From the NCBI GenBank assembly GCA_034665745.1, contig JAXDJJ010000055.1:1-8023 (forward strand): a stretch of 8,023 nucleotides of DNA, given 5' to 3'. This stretch comes from JAXDJJ01 sp034665745. GTDB taxonomy: Bacteria > Actinomycetota > CADDZG01 > WHSQ01. Made by a program: the position numbers and the translations under genes. The notes under the pieces are model-generated. The model saw only the letters and a program-made list of their open reading frames with translations, was not told the DNA's origin and did no database searches. Within the stretch, counting starts at the first letter, position 1. Each line of letters begins with the position of its first letter. Of this stretch, positions 1-6,578 are shown one piece after another.

Positions 1-365
1 TCTCGCCGCACCTCGACACCGGCGACCATGTCGTCGTCATCAACGCGGGCAAGGTCGTTCTCACGGGCAACAAGCTGACCCAGAAAGAGATGGTCCGACA
101 CTCGGGTTATCCGGGCGGTCTCCGCAAAGTGTCCTACACACGACTGATGGCCGAGCGTCCCGAGATGGCGATCGAGAAGGCCGTCAAAGGGATGCTTCCT
201 TCGAACCGTCTTGGCCGCGCCATGCTGAAGAAGCTGAAGGTCTACGCCGGTGACGAACACCCACATAGCGCGCAGGGCCCCAAGGTTCTCGACATCAAAG
301 AAGTCGCTGCACCGCACAACCCGGAGCAAGCGCACACCATCGAGGAGGTAAAGCACCATGCCTGA
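1..365 (+). CDS. rplM: 50S ribosomal protein L13, 3' part (5' end outside window)
   Basis: L13 is a large-subunit protein that binds 23S rRNA early in 50S assembly. The reading frame is open from position 3, giving 120 visible residues; the N-terminal part lies left of the window. Visible family blocks are DTGDHVVVINAGKV, LTGNK, RHSGYPGGL, KAVKGMLPSNRLGRAMLKKL and KVYAGDEHPHSAQ, all characteristic of bacterial L13. An internal ATG at position 90 is not the start, because conserved L13 sequence continues upstream of it. After the usual HPHxAQxP end the protein carries roughly 25 further residues, rich in Glu, His and Ala. The stop codon lies inside the next gene, rpsI (8-base overlap), which fits the common rplM-rpsI operon and suggests translational coupling. 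Identification is secure; the length of the missing 5' part is unknown. Confidence 0.97.
   Translation, partial: SPHLDTGDHVVVINAGKVVLTGNKLTQKEMVRHSGYPGGLRKVSYTRLMAERPEMAIEKAVKGMLPSNRLGRAMLKKLKVYAGDEHPHSAQGPKVLDIKEVAAPHNPEQAHTIEEVKHHA
343..348 (+). promoter_or_regulatory. Strong ribosome binding site of rpsI
   Basis: A perfect AGGAGG lies 9 bases before the ATG at 358, within the last codons of rplM. It fixes the rpsI start and shows that S9 is translated from its own strong site as well as possibly by coupling to L13. Confidence 0.85.
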
Positions 366-750
366 GGCGCTAGCTCGCGCGACCGGTCGTAGGAAAGAGG
401 CCGTCTGCCGCGCTCGACTTATCCCCGGTACCGGCAAATTCGAAGTCAACGGTCGCCCACTCGAGGATTACTTCCCCAGCGCACGTTCACGCATGATCAT
501 CACCGAGCCCCTTCGTCTCACCGAGACCGAAGGTCGTTACGACATCATCTGCAAGATCGAAGGCGGCGGTACCAGTGGACAAGCCGGTGCTCTTCGTCAC
601 GCGATCAGCAAGGCGTTGCTCGAGCTCGACTCCGAGCTTCGCCCGGTTCTCAAGAAGGCCGGTTTCCTCACCCGCGATGCTCGTGAGAAAGAGCGCCGCA
701 AGTACGGCCTCAAGAAGGCTCGCAAGGCGCCGCAGTACTCCAAGCGCTAG
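358..750 (+). CDS. rpsI: 30S ribosomal protein S9
   Basis: S9 is a small-subunit protein of the 30S head; its basic C-terminal tail reaches towards the P-site tRNA. The 130-residue product matches the usual bacterial length. Visible motifs are ATGRRKEAV near residues 8-16, the PGTGK turn at 23-27, VNGRPLEDYFP at 30-40, the S9 signature GGGTSGQAGALRH at 69-81, and the end LKKAGFLTRD...KYGLKKARKAPQYSKR, with the conserved Lys-Arg terminus. The ATG is preceded by AGGAGG at 9 bases and overlaps the rplM stop. Many actinobacteria have glmM just downstream; here the strand switches after 47 bases, to the end of a lipoprotein gene on the other strand. Nothing in the protein is unusual. Confidence 0.98.
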   Translation: MPEALARATGRRKEAVCRARLIPGTGKFEVNGRPLEDYFPSARSRMIITEPLRLTETEGRYDIICKIEGGGTSGQAGALRHAISKALLELDSELRPVLKKAGFLTRDAREKERRKYGLKKARKAPQYSKR

Positions 751-772
751 TCGCGCGATAGCTGCTTGAGCG

Positions 773-797
773 CAGGGGATGGCAAGTACGACCCCTG
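773..797. terminator. Possible weak (bidirectional) terminator hairpin between rpsI and the convergent gene
   Basis: CAGGGG (773-778) and CCCCTG (792-797) can form a 6-bp GC-rich stem with a 13-base loop, in the 47-base gap between the convergent ends of rpsI and the lipoprotein gene. There is no T-run on either side, so an intrinsic terminator is only suggested. The position, where both transcripts need to end, is the main support. Confidence 0.3.
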
Positions 798-1787
798 TCA
801 TTCTGGGACCTCGAGGGGAAGCTTCCTGAGCCGTGAGTAACCGAACAGTGTCCAAAGTCTTTCGCCACCAACGATCATGGCTCGTACCTTGCCTCTCATG
901 TTCTTGCTTCCGATGATCGAGAGCCGTTCCGGATCTATGTAGAGCATCTCCGTCCGGGTTCCCACCCACAAAAGACCGAAGTGTGAATGCACCGTTGTGG
1001 GTCCCGAGGGCAGCGGCAGGGATCCACGCAGCCGGCCGGCGGGATCGAAGCGAAGTAACTCCTTCGCGCACAGGCTAGTAACCCAGATGTAGCCAGCCCC
1101 CACGGCGATGTCACTGGGGCACCGACCGGCAGGAACCCGCGGCCCGACCTCGCGGCTCTCTAGCGCTATCCGTGTCCAAGTGGCGGAGGCGTGTCGGCCT
1201 GAGCTGAGTGCGTAGACCGCATCCCAGTCTTCGGCCATCGCTATGACCCCTGACCCAACACCCTCGACGGCGGATAGCTCACGTAGTCCTGGAGTGTCGA
1301 ATCTTTGGATTGACGAGCCGTCGATCTCCGAGATCCAAATCTCGCCGTCGATGCAGAGTAGATCAGACGGCTGACCCGCTATTTGCTTTCGGAGTGTCCC
1401 GTCGGCACGATGGCTGCTGGGTTGAACAATCTGCCCGTGTCCGTCTGGCTTTCGTGTGCCGACTGCGAACAAACCTCCGTGCCCACAGAATGCTGCTTCG
1501 ACCAGTCGATCTCCTTCCAGATGCAAGAGGTCGCTGTAGTCGGAGCGGTCGTCCACACTGAAACTCGCACCCATGTTGTCTCCTACGACGATGACCCGAC
1601 GCGGGGTGCTTGCCAACCCGAGCACGGCATTGGCAAATGAGATGGGCTTGATCTCGACCCTCTCAAGGGGATGCCGATCGTCGATAGCCTTACTTCCACC
1701 GGGACGGTTTCCAGCTTGGGGACAGGCAGAAATCACTAGGCAGATCGACGCCAGGGCAAGCTTCTTCACAAAGACCATGACGACCAA
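798..1787 (-). CDS. Predicted lipoprotein with beta-propeller-like repeats, function unknown
   Basis: The product is about 329 residues. It opens with a lipoprotein signal peptide: two Lys (residues 8-9), a hydrophobic stretch (LALASICLVISA) and a lipobox ISAC with Cys22, so it should be lipid-anchored on the outer face of the cytoplasmic membrane. The remainder looks all-beta, with recurring segments of the type 'I-A-V-G-x-G-x-I-W-V-T ... L-L-R-F-D-P' (clearest around residues 224-250) and related copies such as GEIWISEIDGSSIQRFD, GLLWVGT and ERLWTLFG. This resembles beta-propeller families of the NHL, YncE or virginiamycin-B-lyase-like kind; no catalytic motif is recognisable. The longest frame starts at TTG 1787; the ATG at 1778 (326 residues, Cys19) is at least as likely, and neither has a good ribosome binding site. 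It lies 27 bases after the membrane protein gene and is probably co-transcribed with it. Codon use includes more A/T-ending codons (for example ATT, TCT, AGT, TTT) than acnA, which hints at a less conserved or acquired gene. Confidence 0.8.
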   Translation of the reverse strand: MVVMVFVKKLALASICLVISACPQAGNRPGGSKAIDDRHPLERVEIKPISFANAVLGLASTPRRVIVVGDNMGASFSVDDRSDYSDLLHLEGDRLVEAAFCGHGGLFAVGTRKPDGHGQIVQPSSHRADGTLRKQIAGQPSDLLCIDGEIWISEIDGSSIQRFDTPGLRELSAVEGVGSGVIAMAEDWDAVYALSSGRHASATWTRIALESREVGPRVPAGRCPSDIAVGAGYIWVTSLCAKELLRFDPAGRLRGSLPLPSGPTTVHSHFGLLWVGTRTEMLYIDPERLSIIGSKNMRGKVRAMIVGGERLWTLFGYSRLRKLPLEVPE

Positions 1788-1814
1788 GGTGGCCGCTGAG
1801 TTGCCTACCCGGCG

Positions 1815-2438
1815 CTAGTCGATGCCGGGGTAGACCCGGTGGATCACTCCCATGAACGCACTCAGGCCTAGGACCGCTACGGGCGAGAACACGAGCGCGC
1901 CCAAGGCCATCGTTCGCTGCCTGAGGGTTCTCAGAAGTAAGAAAGGGATCGCGACCCCGATCGAGACCTCGATCGGGACGGCTACGGCAACCGCGTTCGG
2001 ATGACCGGTCCTGTAGAGGACACATGCCTCGGCTACGAATGTTGCTACCAACAGGGCCGTTCCCACCACGGAATAGATCTGGATCCCGCGGGAATGAGTG
2101 GAACCCAACGCCCCGAAAAGGAGGCCGAGGAGCGCTCCGAGCCCGGCCCAGAGCACGACAGGCCACCGGAAAGCGTGGAGCGAGATGCCCTCGCTGGCCA
2201 TCCGATGTGGCACGTAGTGCATGAGGCTCGCTGCCACTAGTGCAATCCCGCCGAAGCAAGCACCCGCCAGGACATCTTTCGTTAGGCGTCCTGCCAGGAA
2301 AGAGATCGCTACCCATAGGGCTCCGAAGTTTCCGGCCCATCGCCACGCGCCGGGCAAGCCACTCGACGCGTGGCTGAACACACCGAGCATCGCGCCGATG
2401 ACCACTACAACCAGAAGGATCCGGCTCCGATCGCTCAT
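1815..2438 (-). CDS. Polytopic integral membrane protein of unknown function
   Basis: The 207-residue product is strongly hydrophobic, with about six or seven predicted membrane segments at roughly residues 7-24, 30-48, 56-74, 92-113, 119-141, 150-171 and 178-198. Loops are short; basic stretches such as GRLTKD and RTLRQR suggest the cytoplasmic sides. No enzyme or transporter motif is visible. The small size, Gly/Ala-rich helices and a WAGLGALLGLLFGALGS segment recall small actinobacterial membrane proteins of the DUF6518 type, but this is a loose impression only. The ATG at 2438 gives MSDRSRILL and has a weak CAGGG ribosome-binding motif 5 bases upstream. The stop is 27 bases before the first possible start of the lipoprotein gene on the same strand, so the two probably form one operon and may work together at the membrane. 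Confidence 0.8.
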   Translation of the reverse strand: MSDRSRILLVVVVIGAMLGVFSHASSGLPGAWRWAGNFGALWVAISFLAGRLTKDVLAGACFGGIALVAASLMHYVPHRMASEGISLHAFRWPVVLWAGLGALLGLLFGALGSTHSRGIQIYSVVGTALLVATFVAEACVLYRTGHPNAVAVAVPIEVSIGVAIPFLLLRTLRQRTMALGALVFSPVAVLGLSAFMGVIHRVYPGID

Positions 2439-2562
2439 CGGGACCCTGCGGATCTCTTCAAGGCTGATCTCATCACGATGATGACCGTACGTTCACGAGG
2501 TGAAGGATCCATGCAGAAGTTGCGGGATTCTCTCGATGTCTCCCCCGGAACATCGCCCCTTC

Positions 2563-2618
2563 CAGTGGTTCTTGTGGTTCTTGTGGTGCCGGCACCACAA
2601 GAACCACGGGAACCACTG
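2563..2618. repeat. Near-perfect 28+28-base inverted repeat (strong hairpin, possible terminator)
   Basis: The arms 2563-2590 and 2591-2618 meet without a spacer at the palindromic centre GTGCCGGCAC. Of 28 positions, 26 are Watson-Crick; the other two (2572 and 2573 against 2609 and 2608) are G-T. In a + strand RNA these are G-U wobbles, so the stem is uninterrupted; in a - strand RNA they become A-C mismatches. The left arm also contains a tandem 9-base repeat, GTGGTTCTT at 2565-2573 and 2574-2582, followed by a partial third copy. It lies 75 bases after the glycosylase stop, where a transcript end is expected, but no T-run follows on either strand. It could be a terminator of the tail-less kind, a palindromic dispersed repeat, or a protein-binding or RNA element. 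Confidence 0.85.
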
Positions 2619-2653
2619 AGATCGGTTGTCCTGGGAGAGAGTGAAGTGTTTCG

Positions 2654-2679
2654 GGGAGGGACCGAAGCCTTCGACTCCC
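2654..2679 (-). terminator. Possible imperfect hairpin just after the glycosylase gene
   Basis: GGGAG (2654-2658) can pair with CTCCC (2675-2679) and, inside an asymmetric internal loop, CGAAG (2663-2667) with CTTCG (2669-2673). It begins about 14 bases after the glycosylase stop. There is no T-rich tail and the stem is broken, so its role as a terminator is tentative. Confidence 0.25.
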
Positions 2680-2693
2680 TTAGGTGGGCTCGC

Positions 2694-3932
2694 TTACTTG
2701 AAGGCGGGCTTCCAGGCGGTCGGGATCTTCTTGCCGTAGGTGATCTTGGTCGCACCCAAGAACCTCGCTAGGTCTTCGATCGTCTGGGCAACAGCTTTGC
2801 CCGTCAGCTTGTCTTTCGGGGCAGTGGGCTCGGCGTAGACGGCATTGATCGTTAGAACTCCCGTCTTGCGGTCCATCGCGGGGTCGATCCGGCCGATCAG
2901 TTGGTCGCCCATGAGGATCGGGAGGACGTAGTAGCCGTACTTGCGCTTCTCCTTCGGGACGTAGATCTCGATCCCGAAGTCGAAGTCCCACATCAGTTTG
3001 ATCCGAGAGCGATCTGCGATCAACGGGTCGAAGGGTGACAGCAAAGTCGTTCGAGGGTCCCAGTCGCCCGCTCGAAGCGACTCGAGGAGATCGAGGTCAT
3101 CGGGGTGCATGTGCCACGCCCCCCTGACGCCCGGAACGGTCACGGGGATGAGAGTGCCCTTGCGCTCCATCGCCTTCAGGGTGTTCGGCAAGTCGTCATA
3201 GCGCCAGCGCGTGAAGTAGTACCAGATGTGCTTCTTCATGGCTATGCCCATCGCTTTCACGGAACGTTCGATGGACGCTCTCGTTTGCTGCTTGTAGGTC
3301 ATGGAGTCTCTTGGGGTCCACTCCGGGAACCAGCGCTCGGCTAAGTCCCAGACACGTTGCTGTCCGGCGCGTCCGACGATCATGATCTTGCCCTTGGTCC
3401 ACAGGTAGTCGAGCATCCGGTCGACGTTGCGATCGGTGTTCCATCCGCTGGACTTGAAGTCGAGGACCGACAGATCGGTGAAGTCGGAGGTCTTCATCGG
3501 ACCTCGCTTGCGGAGTTCCGACAAGACGTGTCGTTTCAACGCCTTGTTCGCTTCGAGGAAGTCCATCAAACGCTTGTAGCCGACGGACCAGTACATCGCG
3601 GGGTAGCGGCGCATCATCACCTGGTGGAGCGGGTAGTCCATCGTCGGCACGAGCGAGGCCGCATGCGCCCAGAAGTGGAACAACGTCTTGTCCTCGTAGA
3701 TCGCCTTATCGAGCTGGGCCTGCTTGTAGTGACCTACGCGGCTCCACGGGATCAGGTACTGGGGTTGTTCGACAACGCGGATGGGGTCGATCTGCAGGCA
3801 CCCGATCTCCAATGCCACATCGACGATGCCCTTGGCGTTCGCCGGCAGCTTAGGGCCGGCAAGCCGTTGTTTCGTGATGGCGAACCGTCGGGCGAGCTCG
3901 AGAGGGATCTCGAGCGGTGCGGTGGGGCTCAG
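2694..3932 (-). CDS. ycaQ: YcaQ-family (AlkZ/HTH_42) DNA glycosylase, winged-helix protein
   Basis: Members of this family remove alkylated bases and unhook DNA interstrand crosslinks; they are built of winged-helix domains. The family pattern is clear: LELARRFAITKQRL at the N-terminus, then GCLQIDPIRVVEQPQ with the QxD catalytic motif (QID, residues 47-49) that marks the YcaQ branch rather than the QxQ of AlkZ, then LIPWSRVGHY, FHFWAHAASLVP, and in the C-terminal half LLSPFDPLIADRSRIK, IEIYVPKEKRKYGYYVLPIL and LIGRIDPAMDRKTGVL. The start is unclear. No ATG, GTG or TTG lies in frame near the expected N-terminus; the only canonical choice upstream is GTG at 4019 (441 residues), which overlaps acnA by 91 bases. 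The CTG at 3932 overlaps the acnA stop as CTGA and gives 412 residues, close to E. coli YcaQ, so I use it here. The close link to acnA implies co-transcription. Family assignment is firm; activity and start are inferred. Confidence 0.88.
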   Translation of the reverse strand: MSPTAPLEIPLELARRFAITKQRLAGPKLPANAKGIVDVALEIGCLQIDPIRVVEQPQYLIPWSRVGHYKQAQLDKAIYEDKTLFHFWAHAASLVPTMDYPLHQVMMRRYPAMYWSVGYKRLMDFLEANKALKRHVLSELRKRGPMKTSDFTDLSVLDFKSSGWNTDRNVDRMLDYLWTKGKIMIVGRAGQQRVWDLAERWFPEWTPRDSMTYKQQTRASIERSVKAMGIAMKKHIWYYFTRWRYDDLPNTLKAMERKGTLIPVTVPGVRGAWHMHPDDLDLLESLRAGDWDPRTTLLSPFDPLIADRSRIKLMWDFDFGIEIYVPKEKRKYGYYVLPILMGDQLIGRIDPAMDRKTGVLTINAVYAEPTAPKDKLTGKAVAQTIEDLARFLGATKITYGKKIPTAWKPAFK

Positions 3933-6541
3933 GACTTCGCGAGCATCCGGCGGAGAACCATCTGCAGGACTCCTCCGTTGCGGTAGTACTCGAGCTCGAC
4001 CTCCGAGTCGATACGGCACTCGACCTCGAACGTCTTGTCGCCGTTGTCCCCGTGTGCGATCACGGTGAGATGTCCATGCGGGCGCAATCCTTCGGCGATC
4101 CCACCGATGTCGAATGTCTCGGTGCCGGTCAAGCCGATCGAGGCCGCGCTCTCGCCGGGCAGGTATTGCAGGGGCAACACCCCCATACCGACGAGGTTGC
4201 TGCGATGGATCCGTTCGTAGGTCTCGGCGATAACCGCGCGTACCCCCTGGAGCCGCGGTCCCTTGGCGGCCCAGTCCCGCGAGCTGCCCGACCCGTACTC
4301 CTTGCCGGCAAGCACCACGGTATGGATGCCCTCGGCCTCGTACTTCATGGCGGCATCGAAGATCGAAAGGTCTTCACCGTCGGGGAGGTGCTTCGTGAAG
4401 CCACCCTCTTTGGATGCGAGCTCGTTACGCAAGCGGATGCTTGCGAACGTTCCGCGCATCATCACTTCGTGGTTGCCTCGACGCGATCCGTAGCTGTTGA
4501 AGTCCTTCGGTTCCACACCGTGGTCGACGAGGTACTTGCCTGCTGGGGACGCAGGTGCGAAGGCTCCGGCAGGAGAGATGTGATCGGTCGTCACCGAGTC
4601 ACCGACCTTGGCCAGCACCCTGGCACCGGTGATGTCTTCCAACGGGGGTGGGGTGTCACCCAACTCCATGAAGAACGGCGGTTCTCTGACGTATGTGGAG
4701 TCCGGGTCCCAGTCGTAGAGCTGTCCGGTCGGCGAGGGCAGGTCCTTCCAGTCTTGAGTTCCCTCGTAAACACGTGCGTACTCAGAGGTGAACATCTCGG
4801 AGCGCACCGCGGTCAGAGCTTCTTGGACATCCTCGGCCGACGGCCACAGGTCGCGGAGGAATACCTCGGTCCCGTTCTCGTCCGTGCCGAGCGGATCGGT
4901 GTCGAGATCGATGTTCGCGGTTCCGGCCAACGCGTACGCAACCACCAGCGGCGGGGATGCGAGGTAGCTGGCCTTCACCTGTGGGTGGATACGGCCCTCG
5001 AAGTTTCGGTTGCCAGACAGCACCGAGACGACCGCGAGGTCGCCCTCGTCCACCTGCGCCGCTACTTCATCGGGCAGGGGTCCTGAGTTGCCGATGCACG
5101 TCGTGCAGCCGTAACCAACGGTGTCGAAGCCAAGCTTGTCGAGATAGGGGACTAGGCCAGCTCCTTCCAGATAGCGCGTGACCACCCGTGAACCTGGCGC
5201 CAAAGATGTCTTCACCCAGGGCTTGCTCGACAGCCCTCGTTCTACGGCGTTCTTCGCCAGCAATGCTGCGGCCAGCATCACGGACGGGTTCGAAGTGTTC
5301 GTACAACTGGTGATCGCTGCGATCACCACCGACCCATCCTTCACATCGGCATCGGAGGGCCGCGGTTCGTAGACGTCGGTGAAGCTCTTCCACACGCCGC
5401 TCAAGGGAACTCGGTCCTGTGGTCTCCGTGGTCCGGCGAGACTCGGGACGACGGTGCTGAGATCGAGGTCGACCGTTTCGGTGAACACGGGATCCGGCGC
5501 ATCATCGGTACGGAACATGCCCTGCTCTTTGGCGTAACGCTCGACGAGATCGATCTGGTCCTCGTCCCGCCCGGTCAAGCGCATGTACTTCAACGTTTGG
5601 TCGTCGATCGGCCACAGAGATGCGGTGGCACCGAACTCGGGCGACATGTTCGACAACGTGGCTCGGTCCGCTACCGCGAGGGATGACAGACCATGTCCGT
5701 AGAACTCCACGAACTTCCCGACCACACCATGCTTGCGCAGGATCTCGGTAACCGTCAAGACGAGGTCGGTTGCGGTCACTCCGGTGGGAAGCGAGCCAGT
5801 CATCCGGAAGCCAACGACCTTGGGGGTTAGCAATGGGATCGGTTGACCGAGCATCGCGGCCTCGGCTTCGATGCCACCGACGCCCCAACCAAGAACGCTC
5901 AAGCCGTTAACCATGGGTGTGTGCGAGTCCGTGCCGACCAGGGTGTCTGGGATGGCGACATCCTTGCCGTCGAGCTTCACCGTCTGAACCACCTTCGCAA
6001 GGTGCTCGAGGTTCACTTGATGGACGATCCCCATCCCAGGGGGAACGACGCTGAACCCGCGGAACGCCTGCTGTGCCCACCGCAGGAGCGAGTAGCGCTC
6101 GTGGTTGCGTTCGTACTCGCGTTCGACGTTGAACGCGAACGCCTTGTCGGTTCCGAATGCGTCCACCTGGACGGAGTGATCGATAACGAGGTCAACGGGA
6201 ACCTGAGGGTCAACCTTGGCAGGGTCCCCGCCTTCGCGTTTCATCGCCGAGCGCATCGCGGCTAGGTCGACCACCGCCGGAACCCCCGTGAAGTCCTGCA
6301 GCAGCACGCGCGCGGGGGCGAACGAGAACTCACGGTCTTCGAGCTCGGCCTGGCCCCAAGATGCGAGGAACGCGACATCTTCCTCGCTAGCGTGAACGGT
6401 CTCCGATAGGCGGATCAGGTTCTCGAGTAGCACCTTCACCGTCAAAGGGATGCGCTCGGGGTTGGATGTGACGCTCGCCAAGGGGAAGTACTCGAGCGAG
6501 CCACCCCGTACGTCGATCGTCTTTCGTTCGGCTGTCGTCAC
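3929..6541 (-). CDS. acnA: Aconitate hydratase A (aconitase)
   Basis: Aconitase interconverts citrate and isocitrate through cis-aconitate in the TCA cycle, in the cytoplasm, using a [4Fe-4S] cluster. The 870-residue product has the AcnA/IRP1-type architecture. Cluster ligands are Cys413 (in ITSCTNTSNP) and Cys479/Cys482 (in GYGCTTCIGNSGPL); the 66- and 3-residue spacing equals that of human IRP1 (437, 503, 506). The signature VGTDSHTPMVNGL...GVGGIEAEAAMLGQP is near residues 202-233 with D205 and H207. The C-terminal swivel domain has YGSGSSRDWAAKGP with the active-site Ser754-Arg755, followed by SNLVGMGVLPLQYL. The frame stays open upstream to 6712, but that part overlaps the ABC gene and does not look like aconitase. 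The GTG at 6541 gives TTAERKTIDVRGGSLEYFPL, a typical N-terminus. No ribosome binding site precedes it; a TATCAT box 6 bases upstream suggests a leaderless transcript. The stop lies at the glycosylase frame, suggesting coupling. Confidence 0.97.
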   Translation of the reverse strand: MTTAERKTIDVRGGSLEYFPLASVTSNPERIPLTVKVLLENLIRLSETVHASEEDVAFLASWGQAELEDREFSFAPARVLLQDFTGVPAVVDLAAMRSAMKREGGDPAKVDPQVPVDLVIDHSVQVDAFGTDKAFAFNVEREYERNHERYSLLRWAQQAFRGFSVVPPGMGIVHQVNLEHLAKVVQTVKLDGKDVAIPDTLVGTDSHTPMVNGLSVLGWGVGGIEAEAAMLGQPIPLLTPKVVGFRMTGSLPTGVTATDLVLTVTEILRKHGVVGKFVEFYGHGLSSLAVADRATLSNMSPEFGATASLWPIDDQTLKYMRLTGRDEDQIDLVERYAKEQGMFRTDDAPDPVFTETVDLDLSTVVPSLAGPRRPQDRVPLSGVWKSFTDVYEPRPSDADVKDGSVVIAAITSCTNTSNPSVMLAAALLAKNAVERGLSSKPWVKTSLAPGSRVVTRYLEGAGLVPYLDKLGFDTVGYGCTTCIGNSGPLPDEVAAQVDEGDLAVVSVLSGNRNFEGRIHPQVKASYLASPPLVVAYALAGTANIDLDTDPLGTDENGTEVFLRDLWPSAEDVQEALTAVRSEMFTSEYARVYEGTQDWKDLPSPTGQLYDWDPDSTYVREPPFFMELGDTPPPLEDITGARVLAKVGDSVTTDHISPAGAFAPASPAGKYLVDHGVEPKDFNSYGSRRGNHEVMMRGTFASIRLRNELASKEGGFTKHLPDGEDLSIFDAAMKYEAEGIHTVVLAGKEYGSGSSRDWAAKGPRLQGVRAVIAETYERIHRSNLVGMGVLPLQYLPGESAASIGLTGTETFDIGGIAEGLRPHGHLTVIAHGDNGDKTFEVECRIDSEVELEYYRNGGVLQMVLRRMLAKS

Positions 6542-6547
6542 CTGCCC

Positions 6548-6553
6548 ATGATA
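6548..6553 (-). promoter_or_regulatory. Putative -10 box of acnA (leaderless transcript)
   Basis: On the - strand the sequence is TATCAT followed by six bases (GGGCAG) and then the GTG start of acnA. This matches the -10 consensus at five of six positions and puts the expected transcription start at or one base beside the GTG. Leaderless genes of this kind are common in actinobacteria. No clear -35 hexamer is seen in the GC-rich sequence upstream. Confidence 0.45.
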
Positions 6554-6578
6554 GGCCGGAGGCGTGGTTCGGCTGGCC

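Larger units (their letters stand above)
2439..2693. other. Intergenic spacer between the glycosylase and membrane protein genes
   Basis: This 255-base spacer separates two - strand genes. It should contain the end of the acnA/glycosylase transcript and the promoter of the membrane protein/lipoprotein pair. It holds a 56-base near-perfect palindrome (2563-2618), a smaller imperfect hairpin (2654-2679) next to the glycosylase stop, and a short inverted repeat TTCAC-GAG-GTGAA (2492-2504) about 54 bases upstream of the membrane protein start that could be an operator. I could not find a convincing -35/-10 pair. Open frames across it give low-complexity products dominated by the palindrome and look non-coding. 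Confidence 0.6.

Noticed and set aside
487..1071. 194-residue open frame on the - strand across rpsI and the lipoprotein gene
   Set aside because: It covers the reverse of the S9 signature and an alternative frame of the lipoprotein gene; no protein-like features.
2492..2504. Short inverted repeat TTCAC-GAG-GTGAA as an operator for the membrane protein gene
   Set aside because: Five-base arms are easily found by chance and no clear promoter elements could be placed around it; mentioned only within the spacer entry.
2370..2771. Open frames on both strands through the intergenic palindrome
   Set aside because: The products are low in complexity (Val/Leu or Pro/Arg/Ser repeats derived from the palindrome), overlap the ends of real genes and lack a convincing start signal.
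3357..3986. 209-residue open frame on the + strand opposite the glycosylase gene
   Set aside because: It is antisense to conserved YcaQ-family motifs, has a biased composition and matches no family I recognise.
3917..5086. 389-residue open frame on the + strand opposite acnA
   Set aside because: It is antisense to conserved aconitase sequence; its product is rich in Val, His, Arg and Gly with no recognisable motif, as expected for the complement of a GC-rich gene.
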